Below are positions 10,457-22,572 of a stretch of 64,000 nt of DNA, piece by piece. The notes beneath the pieces were generated by a model. It was not told where the DNA came from, did no database searches, and worked only from the letters and a program-made list of their open reading frames with translations. The translations under genes and the position numbers were made by a program. The DNA comes from Peteryoungia aggregata LMG 23059. GTDB lineage: Bacteria; Pseudomonadota; Alphaproteobacteria; Rhizobiales; Rhizobiaceae. The stretch covers positions 409,689-473,688 of the forward strand of contig NZ_JAUSUW010000003.1 in NCBI RefSeq assembly GCF_030814435.1, read 5' to 3'. Positions within the stretch are counted from its first letter, which is position 1. Every line of letters begins with the position of its first letter.

Positions 10457-11673
10457 CGACTATCCTCACCAATGCACGACTGGCGACCATGGCGCCTGAC
10501 CGGCCAGGGCTTGGTGTAATCGATAATGGCAGGGTGATGATCGAGGGCGGGCGGATCGTCGCCGTCGGAGAGGCGAGCGAGATCGCAGTCTCCGCTGGCG
10601 CCGAGGTGATCGACTGCGAGGGGCGCTGGGTGACGCCGGGCCTTGTCGATTGCCATACGCATCTGGTGCATGCCGGCAATCGGGCACGAGAATTCGAGAT
10701 GCGTCTTGCCGGCGCTTCCTACGAGGAAATCGCACGCGCTGGCGGCGGCATCGTTTCGTCGGTGCGCCAGGTGCGCGAGGTGAGCGAGGCGGATCTTGTC
10801 GCGCAAACGCTTCCCCGGTTGGATGCGCTGATTGCCGAGGGCGTCACGACCGTCGAGGTCAAGTCAGGCTATGGGCTCACCGTCGAAGACGAGCTCAAGA
10901 TGCTGCGGGCCGCCCGACAGCTCGCCGAGAAGCGTCCGGTCGCCATCACCACGACCTATCTCGGCGCCCATGCCACACCTGCCGACTACAAGGGACGCAA
11001 TCGCGACTTCATCGAAGACATCGTGCTGCCGGGATTGAAAGCCGCCCAGGCGCAAGGACTGGTCGACGCGGTGGACGGCTTTTGCGAAGGCATCGCCTTT
11101 TCGCCGGATGAGATGCGGCTTGTCTTCGATGCGGCGAAATCTCTCAGACTGCCGGTAAAACTGCATGCTGACCAGCTTTCGAATCTGCAGGGGGCAGCGC
11201 TTGCCGCCGGGTATCAGGCGCTGTCAGCCGACCATCTGGAATACACCGATGAGGAAGGTGCTGCTGCGATGACCCGGGCCGGAACCGTCGCGGTGCTGCT
11301 GCCCGGCGCCTATTACTTCATCCGCGAGACGAAGAAGCCGCCGATCGATCTCTTCCGCAAACAAGAAACTGCCATGGCGCTTGCCACGGACTGCAATCCC
11401 GGCACCTCGCCCCTCACCTCCCTGCTGCTGACCATGAACATGGCCGCCACGCTGTTTCACATGACGGTCGAGGAATGCCTTCTCGGCGTGACCCGCAGTG
11501 CCGCCCGCGCGCTGGGGCGTCTCGACACGGTCGGGACCATCGAGGTCGGCAAGCAGGCAGACCTTGCCATCTGGTCGGTCGAGAGCCCGGCGGAGCTCGT
11601 CTACCGCATCGGCTTCAACCCGCTCTACCTACGCATCTGGAACGGCCACATCACCAAAGGAATTCTGTCGTGA
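10453..11673 (+). CDS. hutI: Imidazolonepropionase
   Basis: Metal-dependent amidohydrolase, 406 residues, opening the imidazolone ring of imidazolonepropionate to give formimidoylglutamate. The metal-binding CHTHLVH motif is near residue 68, a lysine-to-histidine stretch KLHADQ near 237, and [10 protein letters not shown] near 312. Start and stop both overlap neighbours (ATGA with the paralogue, GTGA with hutH), so it sits inside one transcription unit. Confidence 0.93.
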   Translation: MTTILTNARLATMAPDRPGLGVIDNGRVMIEGGRIVAVGEASEIAVSAGAEVIDCEGRWVTPGLVDCHTHLVHAGNRAREFEMRLAGASYEEIARAGGGIVSSVRQVREVSEADLVAQTLPRLDALIAEGVTTVEVKSGYGLTVEDELKMLRAARQLAEKRPVAITTTYLGAHATPADYKGRNRDFIEDIVLPGLKAAQAQGLVDAVDGFCEGIAFSPDEMRLVFDAAKSLRLPVKLHADQLSNLQGAALAAGYQALSADHLEYTDEEGAAAMTRAGTVAVLLPGAYYFIRETKKPPIDLFRKQETAMALATDCNPGTSPLTSLLLTMNMAATLFHMTVEECLLGVTRSAARALGRLDTVGTIEVGKQADLAIWSVESPAELVYRIGFNPLYLRIWNGHITKGILS

Positions 11674-13205
11674 CCATTACGCTTCACCCCGGCCGCGTTT
11701 CTCTCGCCGAACTCGCACAGATTTACTGGAGCGGTGAAAGTGCCGTGCTCGACCGCAGCTTCGACGCCGGCATCGAGAAGGCCGCAGCGCGGATCGCCGA
11801 AATCGCCGCCGGCAACGCGCCGGTCTACGGCATCAATACCGGCTTCGGCAAACTCGCCTCGATCAAGATCGATGCGGCCGACACCGCGACGCTGCAGCGC
11901 AATCTGATTCTCTCGCATTGCTGCGGCGTGGGCCAGCCGCTGGGCGCCAACATCGTCCGGTTGATCATGGCGCTGAAGCTGATCTCGCTCGGTCGCGGCG
12001 CCTCCGGTGTCCGCCTGGACCTGGTGCGCCTGATCGAAGGCATGCTGGACAAGGGCGTCACCCCGCTCATTCCGGAAAAGGGCTCCGTCGGCGCATCGGG
12101 CGATCTTGCGCCGCTCGCGCATATGGCAGCCGTGATGATGGGCGAGGCGGAAGCCTTCTTTGGGGGCGAACGGCTTTCCGGCGCCGAGGCGTTGAAGCGC
12201 GCGGGGCTGGCGCCCGTCGTGCTGGCGGCCAAGGAAGGTCTGGCCCTGATCAACGGTACGCAGGCCTCCACCGCGCTGGCGCTGGCCGGCCTCTTCCGTG
12301 CCCATCGCGCCGCCCAGGCGGCACTGATTACCGGCGCGCTCTCGACCGATGCGGCCATGGGCTCCTCGGCGCCTTTCACCGCCGACATCCACACGCTGCG
12401 GGGCCACAAGGGCCAGATCGACACGGCAGCGGCCCTGCGCGGACTGCTCGCCGGTTCCGTCATCCGGGAAAGCCACCTGGAAGGCGACGAGCGGGTGCAG
12501 GACCCCTATTGCATCCGCTGCCAGCCGCAGGTCGATGGCGCCTGCCTCGACCTGTTGCGCATGACCGGCCGCACGCTCGAAATCGAAGCGAATGCCGTCA
12601 CCGACAATCCGCTCGTGCTTTCCGACATGAGCGTCGTCTCGGGCGGGAACTTCCATGCGGAACCGGTGGCCTTTGCCGCCGACCAGATCGCGATTGCCGT
12701 CTGCGAAATCGGCGCCATTGCACAACGGCGCATCGCGCTCTTGGTCGATCCGGCCCTCTCTTATGGACTGCCGGCCTTCCTCGCCAAGAAGCCGGGGCTA
12801 AACTCCGGTCTGATGATTGCGGAGGTCACGTCAGCTGCCCTGATGAGCGAAAACAAGCAGGTGGCGCATCCGGCCTCGGTCGATTCGACCCCGACGTCCG
12901 CCAATCAGGAAGACCATGTCTCGATGGCCTGCCACGGCGCACGGCGCCTGCTGCAGATGACCGACAACCTCTTCTCGATCATCGGCATCGAGGCTCTGAC
13001 GGCAGCGCAGGGCGTGGAATTCCGCGCGCCCCTGACAACAAGCCCGGAACTGAGACAAGTGATCGCCACCCTGCGTGCCCACGTCGCCACCCTGGAGGAG
13101 GACCGGTATATGGCGCCGGATCTCGAGGCTGCCGGTCGCCTGGTGGCGGATGGGACACTGGTTTCCGCCGTGTCCGCCGGCTTGTTGCCGGGTCTGGAGG
13201 GGTGA
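11670..13205 (+). CDS. hutH: Histidine ammonia-lyase
   Basis: 511-residue enzyme removing ammonia from histidine to give urocanate. The MIO-forming triad Ala142-Ser143-Gly144 is present in [10 protein letters not shown], as are Tyr53 in [17 protein letters not shown] and VTDNPLV. The start is a GTG whose last bases overlap the hutI stop codon. This replaces a longer open frame from 11475 that runs inside hutI. It is the catalytically competent HutH of the locus. Confidence 0.93.
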   Translation: MTITLHPGRVSLAELAQIYWSGESAVLDRSFDAGIEKAAARIAEIAAGNAPVYGINTGFGKLASIKIDAADTATLQRNLILSHCCGVGQPLGANIVRLIMALKLISLGRGASGVRLDLVRLIEGMLDKGVTPLIPEKGSVGASGDLAPLAHMAAVMMGEAEAFFGGERLSGAEALKRAGLAPVVLAAKEGLALINGTQASTALALAGLFRAHRAAQAALITGALSTDAAMGSSAPFTADIHTLRGHKGQIDTAAALRGLLAGSVIRESHLEGDERVQDPYCIRCQPQVDGACLDLLRMTGRTLEIEANAVTDNPLVLSDMSVVSGGNFHAEPVAFAADQIAIAVCEIGAIAQRRIALLVDPALSYGLPAFLAKKPGLNSGLMIAEVTSAALMSENKQVAHPASVDSTPTSANQEDHVSMACHGARRLLQMTDNLFSIIGIEALTAAQGVEFRAPLTTSPELRQVIATLRAHVATLEEDRYMAPDLEAAGRLVADGTLVSAVSAGLLPGLEG

Positions 13206-13226
13206 ACGTGATGTTGGCAATCATGG

Positions 13227-13409
13227 TACCCCCCTCTGCCCTGCCCGACATCTCCCCCTCAAGGGGGGAGATCGGCAAGACGCTTGCGCCTTACCTCCTT
13301 AATACGTCTCTTCCGGCTGATGACTCTACCTGCGGATGGAAGCTTTGGCCTTGCCGCGGATCGATCTCCCCCCTTGAGGGGGAGATGGTCGGCAGACCAG
13401 AGGGGGGTA
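13227..13409. repeat. Pair of inverted rhizobial palindromic repeats
   Basis: The hutH-hutG gap holds two copies of one GC-rich element in opposite orientation, at about 13227-13278 and 13363-13409. Each contains a CTCCCCCTCAAGGGGGGAG-like palindrome and a CCCTCTGCC arm. They are separated by about 85 bases of lower-GC sequence. This resembles the RIME/REP-type intergenic palindromes of rhizobia. The pair could fold into a long stem and lower expression of hutG relative to hutH, or stabilise upstream mRNA. Confidence 0.65.
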
Positions 13410-13437
13410 TCACAGCCTCCGACAGAGGAGGTTTGCA

Positions 13438-14241
13438 ATGATGCCGGTCTTCGAAATCAACCAAGGCACCTCCCCCGTCATTCTCGCCTTCCCGCATACG
13501 GGCACGGATGTGCCGCCTGCGATCTGGGATCGTTTGAACGACAATGGCAGACTGCTGGCCGATACCGACTGGCACATCCACGAGCTCTATGCCGGATTGC
13601 TGCCGGATGCGACGACGGTCCGGGCGACCTTCCATCGCTACGTGATCGATGCGAACCGCGACCCTGATGGCGTCAGCCTGTATCCCGGGCAGAATACCAC
13701 CGGACTTGTGCCGGAAACGGATTTCGACGGTGTCGCCATCTGGAAAAGCGGGGAAGAGCCAACGAGCGACGATATCGCCGAGCGGCTGGCAAGCTTCCAC
13801 GCGCCCTATCATGCGGCGCTGAAAGCCGAGATCGAGCGCGTAAAGGCGATCCATAGCGTGGCGGTGCTGTATGACTGCCACTCGATCCGTTCGCTCATTC
13901 CCTTCCTGTTCGAAGGACCTCTGCCGGATTTCAACATCGGCACGGATATGGGCCGCACCTGCGATGCCAGGATCGAAAAAGCCGCCACCGAGATCGCCGG
14001 TCGGGCGGAGGGATACACCTCTGTGATCAACGGCCGCTTCAAGGGCGGCTGGACGACACGGCATTACGGCAAACCGGACACCTGCGTGCATGCCATCCAG
14101 ATGGAACTGGCGCAGATCACGCATCTGGCCACCGAAGCCCCGCCCTTTGCCTATGACGCCGGGAAGGCCGACGCGCTGCGACATCATCTCAAGGACATTC
14201 TGACAACAATCGAAGCCATCGCGCTCGAACTGAAACGCTGA
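13438..14241 (+). CDS. hutG: N-formylglutamate deformylase
   Basis: 267-residue N-formylglutamate amidohydrolase, hydrolysing formylglutamate to glutamate and formate, the last step of the pathway. Family motifs are FPHTGTDVP near residue 17, DTDWHIHEL near 42, ANRDP near 77 and YDCHSIRS near 143. A strong GAGGAGG ribosome site precedes two adjacent ATGs (13438 and 13441). The gene is separated from hutH by the palindromic repeats but continues the same direction. Confidence 0.9.
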   Translation: MMPVFEINQGTSPVILAFPHTGTDVPPAIWDRLNDNGRLLADTDWHIHELYAGLLPDATTVRATFHRYVIDANRDPDGVSLYPGQNTTGLVPETDFDGVAIWKSGEEPTSDDIAERLASFHAPYHAALKAEIERVKAIHSVAVLYDCHSIRSLIPFLFEGPLPDFNIGTDMGRTCDARIEKAATEIAGRAEGYTSVINGRFKGGWTTRHYGKPDTCVHAIQMELAQITHLATEAPPFAYDAGKADALRHHLKDILTTIEAIALELKR

Positions 14242-14253
14242 GGAGCGAGGATC

Positions 14254-15927
<1,674 letters not shown>

Positions 15928-15944
15928 GGGGACACGACACGCCC

Positions 15945-16562
15945 ATGTCCATCCGCATCCAGCGCTTTGACGAGCACCTGAAGATGCCCTGGAAAAACGG
16001 GCTGGGGATCACCCGCGAGGTGATCTCCAGGCCTGCTTCGGATGAACCCGGCGGGTTCGACTGGCGAATCAGTCTGGCCACCGTCGGGGCATCCGGTCCG
16101 TTCTCGATTTTTGCCGGGATCGACAGGACCATCGCCGTTCTCCAGGGGGACGGCATGCAGTTGACGGTCGATGGGAGACGGGAACCACCGCTTCTCGTGG
16201 GCTCGCCGCCCTTCGCCTTTTCCGGCGATGCGGAGGTTCAGGCGGATTGTCTGGGTGGGGAGACGCTGGACCTCAACATGATGAGCCGTCGCGGGCGTTT
16301 CGTTCATCGCATGACGAAGATCGTCGTGTCTGATGCGCAGACGCTTTCGCTCCCCGCCGAAACTGTCGCCGTCGTCTTCCGAGATGAAGCCCTTGTTGCG
16401 ATTGATAGCCTGCGATCGGACGCGGGGCTCGGTGACGTGCTCGTCGGCCTCGACGGGCCGCTCGAGCTTTCGATCGTGCCCCGTGGTTCCGGGTGCATGC
16501 TCTACATCATCGAAGTGACTGCCTTGTCCGGCCAGACACCGGATGCGGAACAGGTTGCCTAG
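15945..16562 (+). CDS. hutD: HutD family protein
   Basis: 205-residue bicupin-like HutD protein, often found in proteobacterial hut operons and thought to limit intracellular urocanate or its signalling. Recognisable features are the N-terminal MPWKNGLGITREV stretch, DWRISLATV and FAGIDRTIAVLQGDG. The ATG at 15945 is used because it follows hutU directly; a longer open frame extends back into hutU. The biochemical role is unproven in general. Confidence 0.85.
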   Translation: MSIRIQRFDEHLKMPWKNGLGITREVISRPASDEPGGFDWRISLATVGASGPFSIFAGIDRTIAVLQGDGMQLTVDGRREPPLLVGSPPFAFSGDAEVQADCLGGETLDLNMMSRRGRFVHRMTKIVVSDAQTLSLPAETVAVVFRDEALVAIDSLRSDAGLGDVLVGLDGPLELSIVPRGSGCMLYIIEVTALSGQTPDAEQVA

Positions 16563-16567
16563 ACAAG

Positions 16568-16611
16568 GCCTCTGCCGATAAAGGGAGCGACTGAGGCGTT
16601 CCGGCAGAGGC
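16568..16611. terminator. Inverted repeat between hutD and hutC
   Basis: A perfect 10-base inverted repeat GCCTCTGCCG/CGGCAGAGGC spans the hutD-hutC gap with a 24-base loop. It could attenuate transcription into hutC or be a protein site. There is no U-tract, so a classical terminator is not certain. Confidence 0.4.
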
Positions 16612-16650
16612 AAATGCCGATACGCTCCTCAACCATCAGGGTCGACCACC

Positions 16651-17388
16651 ATGTCCGAAGAGCAGCCAGGATTTGCACTCCCCGAGGAACGGCAGGATAC
16701 GCCGCTCTACGAGCAGATGAAATCCGAGATCAAAGCGCGGATCGAGCGCGGCGAATGGCCGACGAATCATCGCATCCCTTCCGAGAACGAGCTGGTGGAG
16801 CTTTTGGGCGTCAGCCGGATGACGGCGCATCGGGCGCTGCGGGAGCTTGCCAGCGAAGGCGTGATCATTCGCGTCCAGGGGCGCGGCTCGTTTGTTGCGC
16901 CGAAGAAGCGCAGCGCCAACGTTGCGGATGTTCGCAGCATTACGGACGAGATCGCGGAGCGTGGCGGGCTGCATTCGGCCGAGCTCGTGCTGAAACAGGC
17001 CGAAGTCTGCGACCACGACCTTGCCGATCGGCTTGAGGTTGCCGCCGGCACAACGGCTTTCCATTCAGTCATCGTGCACAAGGAAGACGATCTTCCGATC
17101 CAGATCGAAGACCGGTTCGTGAATGCGGAAGTGGCGCCCGACTATCTCGACCGCGATTTTCACACGATCACGCCGAGTGCCTATCTGAGCTCCATCGCGC
17201 CGATCTCGCGCGCCGAGCAGTTCGTCGAGGCGGTGCTCCCACAGCCCTGGGAATGCCGGCTGCTGGCGATTGCCAAATCGGAACCCTGCCTTCAGGTCAG
17301 GCGAAGGACCTGGTCAGGCGACCGGTTGGTGACTTCGGTGCGGCTTCTCTATCCCGGCAGCCGTTACAGCCTGGAGAGTTCCTACTAA
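16651..17388 (+). CDS. hutC: Histidine utilisation repressor, GntR/HutC family
   Basis: 245-residue regulator with an N-terminal GntR winged helix (PLYEQMKSEIKARIERG, then SRMTAHRALREL, residues 15-65) and a C-terminal UTRA effector domain ending in RRTWSGDRLVTSVRLLYPG. HutC proteins repress hut genes until urocanate binds. It ends the hut locus, and a candidate operator is seen before hutF. Confidence 0.9.
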   Translation: MSEEQPGFALPEERQDTPLYEQMKSEIKARIERGEWPTNHRIPSENELVELLGVSRMTAHRALRELASEGVIIRVQGRGSFVAPKKRSANVADVRSITDEIAERGGLHSAELVLKQAEVCDHDLADRLEVAAGTTAFHSVIVHKEDDLPIQIEDRFVNAEVAPDYLDRDFHTITPSAYLSSIAPISRAEQFVEAVLPQPWECRLLAIAKSEPCLQVRRRTWSGDRLVTSVRLLYPGSRYSLESSY

Positions 17389-17424
17389 GCGCACGAACAG
17401 CAGAACATTAGCCGGCAACATATT

Positions 17425-17757
17425 TTAGAGAATTTTGACCGGCTTCGTCCACTGGATCAAAACCACGCAGCCCTCCTCCGACGAGACGGAATGCGTTGTC
17501 CCTTCTGGATTGGCGATCAAAGATCCCTTGGGATAGTGGCCGAATTCATCACTCTGGGATCCTTCCAGCACCAGGATCGTCTCGAGCCCGACATGCAGGT
17601 GCCTCGGCACGGAGGCGCCAGGGGCATAGCGCAGCAGTGCCAGTTCGGGCTCGCCCGATACCAGCCGGCAGATCTCGACCCCTTCGCGAAAATATTCGAA
17701 CTGAAGGTGCTGCCAGCCGCCGCTCAGGAAATCCGGAAAACTGAGAGCTTCAGACAT
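17425..17757 (-). CDS. Cupin-domain protein
   Basis: 110-residue single cupin, ChrR-like, with the first cupin motif [16 protein letters not shown] (residues 52-67) supplying metal-binding His and Glu, and PEGTTHSV as the second. It is the last gene of the minus-strand nitrogen-compound operon and overlaps the preceding hydrolase by eight bases. It may be a small metal-dependent enzyme or a ligand sensor; function unknown. Confidence 0.7.
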   Translation of the reverse strand: MSEALSFPDFLSGGWQHLQFEYFREGVEICRLVSGEPELALLRYAPGASVPRHLHVGLETILVLEGSQSDEFGHYPKGSLIANPEGTTHSVSSEEGCVVLIQWTKPVKIL

Positions 17758-18415
17758 CGAGCGCCTCCACGATCTGATCGACGGTGGCTGCCCATCCGAC
17801 GATCGCTCCTTGCGCGGTGATCATGTCGATGGCCGCCTGTTTGAATTCGGGGAAATAGCTCTCTGTGGCGTCGGTCGCGAGCAGACATTCGAAGCCGCGA
17901 TCATTGGCCTCGCGCATCGTGGTCTGGACGCAGACTTCGGTGGTGACGCCTGCGAAGACCAACTGGCGGATCTTCCCCTCGGCCAGGATATCTCCGAGCG
18001 GCGTGACGTAGAAAGCGCCCTTGCCAGGCTTGTCGAGCACGATTTCGCCCTCCACCGGATAGAGTTCCGGAATGATGTCGGCGCCGGGTTCGCCCGAGAT
18101 GAGGATGCGGCCCATGGGACCGGGATCGCCGATGCGCAGAGACGGCTTGCCGCGATCGCGCTTGGCGGGCGGGCAATCGGAAAGATCCGGACGATGGCAT
18201 TCGCGGGTGTGGATGACAGGCAGTCCGGCGGTGCGGAAGGCAGCGAGCAGGCGGGCCGTCGCCGGGATGATCGCCTGAAGGAGCGCGACCTTGTTGCCCA
18301 GTGTTTCGCCGAAGCCGCCGGGCTCGACGAAGTCGCGCTGCATGTCGATGATGATGAGGGCCACATGATCCCGATCAAGGTCGAAATCGAAGGGCCGCGC
18401 CTTGATGATTGCCAT
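17750..18415 (-). CDS. Isochorismatase-family cysteine hydrolase
   Basis: 221-residue amidase of the isochorismatase fold, with Asp24 (IIDMQRDF), Lys129 (DKPGKGAF) and Cys162 ([15 protein letters not shown]) as the catalytic triad. It resembles the biuret-hydrolase-like protein encoded 1.5 kb away and shares its HRPDLSD and RGEPG-like blocks. The two are probably ancient duplicates with different amide substrates. It starts within the stop of the ABC ATPase gene (TGATG). Confidence 0.78.
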   Translation of the reverse strand: MAIIKARPFDFDLDRDHVALIIIDMQRDFVEPGGFGETLGNKVALLQAIIPATARLLAAFRTAGLPVIHTRECHRPDLSDCPPAKRDRGKPSLRIGDPGPMGRILISGEPGADIIPELYPVEGEIVLDKPGKGAFYVTPLGDILAEGKIRQLVFAGVTTEVCVQTTMREANDRGFECLLATDATESYFPEFKQAAIDMITAQGAIVGWAATVDQIVEALDV

Positions 18416-19953
18416 CAGTGATGTCCTGCCATGTGCCGGCCGATCTCGCCAATATCGGCGTTCGCGGCTGGTGTCTCATACGCGATATGCCCTTCCGACA
18501 TGACCAGGATCCGGTCGGAGAGTTCGAGGATTTCGTCGAGGTCCTCTGAGATCAACAGCACCGCAGCACCGGTATTACGTGCCGCCATGATGCGGGCGCG
18601 GATTTCGGCGACAGCCGAGAAATCGAGACCGAAGCAGGGATTGGTAATGATCAGAAGATCTACGTCGCCGGTGAGTTCGCGGGCAAGAACCGCACGCTGG
18701 ACATTGCCGCCTGAGAGCGAGGCAATCGGGGACTGGAGGGAGGCGGTCTTCACCTTGTACTCGCCGACCAGATGGCCTGCCTGTTCGAGCATGCGGCTGC
18801 CATCAAGCCAGAACTGGCGGCTGCCTGCGGTGAAGTCGAAATCGCGGAAGAAGATGTTTTCCGCTACCGTCATGCGTGGCGCGCACGCATTCTTCAATGG
18901 CTCCTCGGGCAGATAGCGTACGTTGAGCTTGCGCGCTTCGCTACGGCGCGCGTGATAGGGCTCCGCCTTCACCCGGATCTCCCCCTTTTCCAGTGGCCGC
19001 TGGCCGGTCAGGATCTCCATCAGCTCCATCTGTCCATTGCCGGAGATGCCGGCGATGCCGACGATTTCGCCGGACTTTACGGTGAGATCGGCGATGTCGA
19101 TGGTCTTCAGGCCGGAGCGATCCGGGGCCCTGACGCCGGAGGCGGAGAGGATGGGCACACCCTGATAGGCGACGCGGGCAGCCGGCTTCACCAGCTCCTT
19201 TTCGCCAATCATCATGGCCGCCATGTCCGAGGTCGAGAGATCGGAGACCTTGCCGCCGCCGACATATTCGCCGCGTCTCAGGATCGAGACCTCGTCGGCG
19301 AAGGCCGTGACTTCGCGGAACTTGTGGCTGATCATCAGGCAGGTGAGTTCACCGGCGCTGGTGAGACCCCTGACCATGCCGAGCAGTTCGTCGGCTTCCG
19401 CCGGTGTCAGCACCGAGGTCGGCTCATCGAGGATCAGGAAACGGCGGCCGAGATAGAGCTGCTTCAGGAGTTCCAGCTTCTGCTTTTCGCCAGCGGCTAG
19501 CCGGCCGACGGGGATGTCGAGCGGCACGGAAAAGGGCATGCGGTCCATGAAGACGGAGAGCGCCTGGCGCTCCTTTTTCCAGTCGATCAGCGCCGGTGCA
19601 TCCGCCCGGCTGATGACGAGGTTTTCGGCGGCGGTCAGCGAGGGAACAAGGGTGAAATGCTGGTAGACCATGCCGAGCCCGAGATCATGAGCGGCACGGG
19701 GGTCGGGGATCTCGACTTCGAGGCCTTCGACCATCATCTGACCCGAGGTCGGCTTGTAAAAGCCCATCATGCATTTGACGAGGGTCGACTTTCCCGCGCC
19801 GTTTTCGCCAAGCAGCACATGGAAAGAGCCGGCGGCGACACGGATCGAGACGTCGTTGAGCGCCGTGAAGCTGCCGAAGCGCATGGTCATGCCGACGGTT
19901 TCCACCGACATGGCGTGATCGGGTGTCCTGAACTCTTGCGCCGGGACCCTCAT
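18415..19953 (-). CDS. BMP-type ABC transporter ATPase with two cassettes
   Basis: 512-residue double ATPase of the RbsA/YufO class. The first cassette has Walker [10 protein letters not shown] (near residue 53), LAAGEKQK and ILDEPTSVL. The second has a degenerate Walker A ([10 protein letters not shown]) and the signature [14 protein letters not shown]. It energises the two permeases of this operon but is separated from them by two enzyme genes. The start at 19953 is supported by ATGA overlap with the upstream hydrolase. Confidence 0.85.
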   Translation of the reverse strand: MRVPAQEFRTPDHAMSVETVGMTMRFGSFTALNDVSIRVAAGSFHVLLGENGAGKSTLVKCMMGFYKPTSGQMMVEGLEVEIPDPRAAHDLGLGMVYQHFTLVPSLTAAENLVISRADAPALIDWKKERQALSVFMDRMPFSVPLDIPVGRLAAGEKQKLELLKQLYLGRRFLILDEPTSVLTPAEADELLGMVRGLTSAGELTCLMISHKFREVTAFADEVSILRRGEYVGGGKVSDLSTSDMAAMMIGEKELVKPAARVAYQGVPILSASGVRAPDRSGLKTIDIADLTVKSGEIVGIAGISGNGQMELMEILTGQRPLEKGEIRVKAEPYHARRSEARKLNVRYLPEEPLKNACAPRMTVAENIFFRDFDFTAGSRQFWLDGSRMLEQAGHLVGEYKVKTASLQSPIASLSGGNVQRAVLARELTGDVDLLIITNPCFGLDFSAVAEIRARIMAARNTGAAVLLISEDLDEILELSDRILVMSEGHIAYETPAANADIGEIGRHMAGHH

Positions 19954-20627
19954 GGCAGGGCGTCCACGAGCTTTTCACTGTCGGAGACGGAGCCGAAGAC
20001 GCCACCCTGCATCTTCACCATCTTGATGGCGGCGGCGTGGTTGCCGGGATCGGTGGCGCCACAGCAGTCCTCAAGGAGGACGCATTCGAAGCCGCGGTCA
20101 TTGGCCTCGCGCATCGTCGTGTGCACGCAGACATCCGTAGTAATGCCGGTCAGCACGATGTTTTCGATGCCGCGGGTGCGCAGGATGAGCTCGAGATCGG
20201 TGGCGCAGAAGGAGCCCTTACCCGGCTTGTCGATGATCGCCTCGCCCGGCAGCGGGGCCAGTTCGTCGATGATCTCCCAGCCCGGCTCGCCGCGCACGAG
20301 AATGCGGCCGCAAGGACCGGCATCACCGATGCCGGCGCCAATCTGCTGCGAGCGCCAGCGCTTGTTCGGCGGCAGATCGGAGAGATCAGGGCGATGGCCC
20401 TCTCGGGTGTGGATGATGTGGTAGCCCTTGGCGCGCATGGCCGAGAGCACCTTCTTGATCGGCTCGATCGGCGCGCGGGTGAGCGAAAGGTCGTAGCCCA
20501 TCTTGTCGACATAACCACCGACGCCGCAGAAATCGGTCTGCATGTCGATGATGATGAGCGCGGTGTTTTCCGGACGGAGATCGCCGTTATAGGGCCAGAG
20601 ATAGGGATCTGCCTTAATGGTCGTCAT
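19950..20627 (-). CDS. Biuret hydrolase-like isochorismatase-family enzyme
   Basis: 225-residue cysteine hydrolase with Asp28 ([10 protein letters not shown]), Lys134 ([14 protein letters not shown]) and Cys167 ([16 protein letters not shown]). The long blocks [35 protein letters not shown] and CGATDPGNH are those I recall from the characterised Rhizobium leguminosarum biuret hydrolase, which would give allophanate and ammonia. The start at 20627 is chosen over a longer frame because it overlaps the amidase stop by four bases. Biuret as substrate is a strong guess, not proven. Confidence 0.75.
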   Translation of the reverse strand: MTTIKADPYLWPYNGDLRPENTALIIIDMQTDFCGVGGYVDKMGYDLSLTRAPIEPIKKVLSAMRAKGYHIIHTREGHRPDLSDLPPNKRWRSQQIGAGIGDAGPCGRILVRGEPGWEIIDELAPLPGEAIIDKPGKGSFCATDLELILRTRGIENIVLTGITTDVCVHTTMREANDRGFECVLLEDCCGATDPGNHAAAIKMVKMQGGVFGSVSDSEKLVDALP

Positions 20628-21640
20628 TCCGCCGCCTCCTTGTTGGTCTCGCCATAGCGACGCACGGGTTTCGGGAAGCCACAGGATGTGCCGTCGGTCA
20701 TCTGGACCTCGTCCTCCCAAGGCAGTTTGTACTCTCCGGCCACCAGGTCCTGCATGAAGGTGTAGGGGCAATCGCCTGCACCGCCGGCAACGGCCGAGAA
20801 GCCGCGATGGCCGAGCTGATAGATGTTGTTTTCGACACCCCAGACGCGGCGCGCCTCACGCACGAGATCGGGGCGGACTTCCGCCGTGATGATCTCATCC
20901 GGTCGACCCGACGTGCCATGGGCGATGATGCTGCCGTCGAAGTTGACGATCATGCCCTCACCCATGGAATCGAAGGTGCCGTCCGATCCGCACATGCAGA
21001 CATTGGCGGTCACCATGAGATTGCAGAAGGAATTGGACTGGTTGGTGAAGCGCCAGGCCTCGCGCATCGGGGCGGTGTAGCCCGCAGTGCGCAGCATGAT
21101 CTCGGCGCCCCTATAGGCTGCCTCGCGTGCCATTTCCGGGAACATGCCGTCGTGGCAGATGATCAGCGAGAGCTTGCAGCCCTTCGGGCCTTCGATGACA
21201 GGGATGCCGAGATCGCCGGGTTCCCAGGGTTCGACCGGCACCCAGGGGTGGAGCTTGCGGTAATAGAGTTTGATCTCGCCCTGGTCATCGATAACAAGAC
21301 CGGTGTTCCACGGATTGCCGCCGGGATTGTATTCCATGATGGAAAAGCAGCCCCAGATGCGGTTGTCGCGGCAGGCCTCTCTGAAGGCTGCGACTTCAGG
21401 ACCATCCATCCGGCACATGATCTCCGGGTTCGTATCCATCGACAGGCCATGCAGGGCATATTCGGGGAAGACGACGAGATCCATGCCGGCGATATTGCGG
21501 CGCGCTTTGGCGACCATGCCGACCACCTTGTCGGTCTGGGCCGCGAGATCGGCCCGGGTGACCGTGTTCGGCAATTGCAGCTGTACGAGGCCGATGACCA
21601 CGCCCTCGGGCGACTTGTTGAGACCGCCAAGTCCGTTCAT
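20624..21640 (-). CDS. Formamidase/aliphatic amidase (nitrilase superfamily)
   Basis: 338-residue amidase with the Glu-Lys-Cys triad of the nitrilase superfamily: Glu60 (FPEYALHG), Lys129 (YYRKLHPW) and Cys162 ([10 protein letters not shown]). Size, the MEYNPGGNP region and a C-terminal GHRGF block match AmiF/AmiE amidases, AmiF (formamidase) being the closer by eye. It releases ammonia from a short amide delivered by the co-encoded importer. It lies 11 bases after the permease gene and overlaps the next hydrolase. Confidence 0.78.
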   Translation of the reverse strand: MNGLGGLNKSPEGVVIGLVQLQLPNTVTRADLAAQTDKVVGMVAKARRNIAGMDLVVFPEYALHGLSMDTNPEIMCRMDGPEVAAFREACRDNRIWGCFSIMEYNPGGNPWNTGLVIDDQGEIKLYYRKLHPWVPVEPWEPGDLGIPVIEGPKGCKLSLIICHDGMFPEMAREAAYRGAEIMLRTAGYTAPMREAWRFTNQSNSFCNLMVTANVCMCGSDGTFDSMGEGMIVNFDGSIIAHGTSGRPDEIITAEVRPDLVREARRVWGVENNIYQLGHRGFSAVAGGAGDCPYTFMQDLVAGEYKLPWEDEVQMTDGTSCGFPKPVRRYGETNKEAAE

Positions 21641-21651
21641 GGATCCTGCTC

Positions 21652-22572
21652 CTATTTGGTGATGCTGAGTTCGCCGGGGGCCGAGACCATGGCCCGGCTG
21701 CGCGAACTGATCGCGATCAGAAGGCCGAGGGTGAGCACATAAGGTGCGGCGTAGAAAAGATAGTAGCCCTGGGTGACGCCGACTGATTGAAGCGCAGGCC
21801 CAAGCGCGCCCGCGCCGCCAAAGAGCAGCGAGGCGTAGAGGCAATGGACCGGGTTCCAGCGGGCGAAGATGACCAGTGCGACCGCCATCAGGCCCTGGCC
21901 TGAGGAAATGCCTTCGTTCCAGCTGCCGGGATAAAAGAGCGAGAGATAGGCGCCACCGACGCCGGCCAGCGCACCACCCACCGCCGTCGACCAGAGGCGC
22001 ACGCGGTTAACGTTGATGCCAAGCGCACGCGCGGCATCGGCACTGTCACCCGCAACCCGGATGGTGAGGCCGACGCGGGTGTTTTTCAGAACCCAGGCGG
22101 CGAGGAAGGCGAGCGCGATGCCGACCAGAAAGAGGACGTTGACGTTGAGGGCCGCCTGGACCTGCGGGATATCCGACCAGAAACCGAGCGGGATGGACGG
22201 CAGATCGGGGGCGACAGGCTGGACATAGGGCTTGCCGAAGAAGAAGGCCAGGCCCGAGCCGAAGATCATCAGGGCGATGCCGATCGCGATGTCATTGACC
22301 TTGGGAAACTTGCAGATCCAACCGTGCAGGAGGCCGAAAAGAAGACCGCAGACGGCCGCCGCGAGCGTACCCGCCCAGGCGGAGCCAGTATGATAGGCGA
22401 CGGCATAGCCGCTCATCGCACCGAAGACGAGCGTGCCTTCAAGGCCGAGATTGATGCGACCCGAGCGTTCCGTCAGGCATTCACCGATGCTGACGAAGAT
22501 GAAAGGGGTGGAGACACGGATGGCGCCGCCGAGGATGGCAAGGGGGACGCCCCAAAGACCGATATCCGTCAT
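21652..22572 (-). CDS. BMP-type ABC transporter permease 2
   Basis: 306-residue inner-membrane permease of the branched-chain/BMP class (YufQ-like), with about eight to ten hydrophobic segments and the conserved ERSGRINLGLEGTLV stretch near residue 35. It overlaps the first permease gene by four bases. With its partner it should import a nucleoside-, nucleobase- or amide-like compound used by the hydrolases of the operon. Confidence 0.85.
   Translation of the reverse strand: MTDIGLWGVPLAILGGAIRVSTPFIFVSIGECLTERSGRINLGLEGTLVFGAMSGYAVAYHTGSAWAGTLAAAVCGLLFGLLHGWICKFPKVNDIAIGIALMIFGSGLAFFFGKPYVQPVAPDLPSIPLGFWSDIPQVQAALNVNVLFLVGIALAFLAAWVLKNTRVGLTIRVAGDSADAARALGINVNRVRLWSTAVGGALAGVGGAYLSLFYPGSWNEGISSGQGLMAVALVIFARWNPVHCLYASLLFGGAGALGPALQSVGVTQGYYLFYAAPYVLTLGLLIAISSRSRAMVSAPGELSITK

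Noticed and set aside
11475..11669. N-terminal extension of hutH
   Set aside because: It lies inside hutI in another frame; HutH numbering (Tyr53, Ala142) fits exactly from the GTG at 11670.
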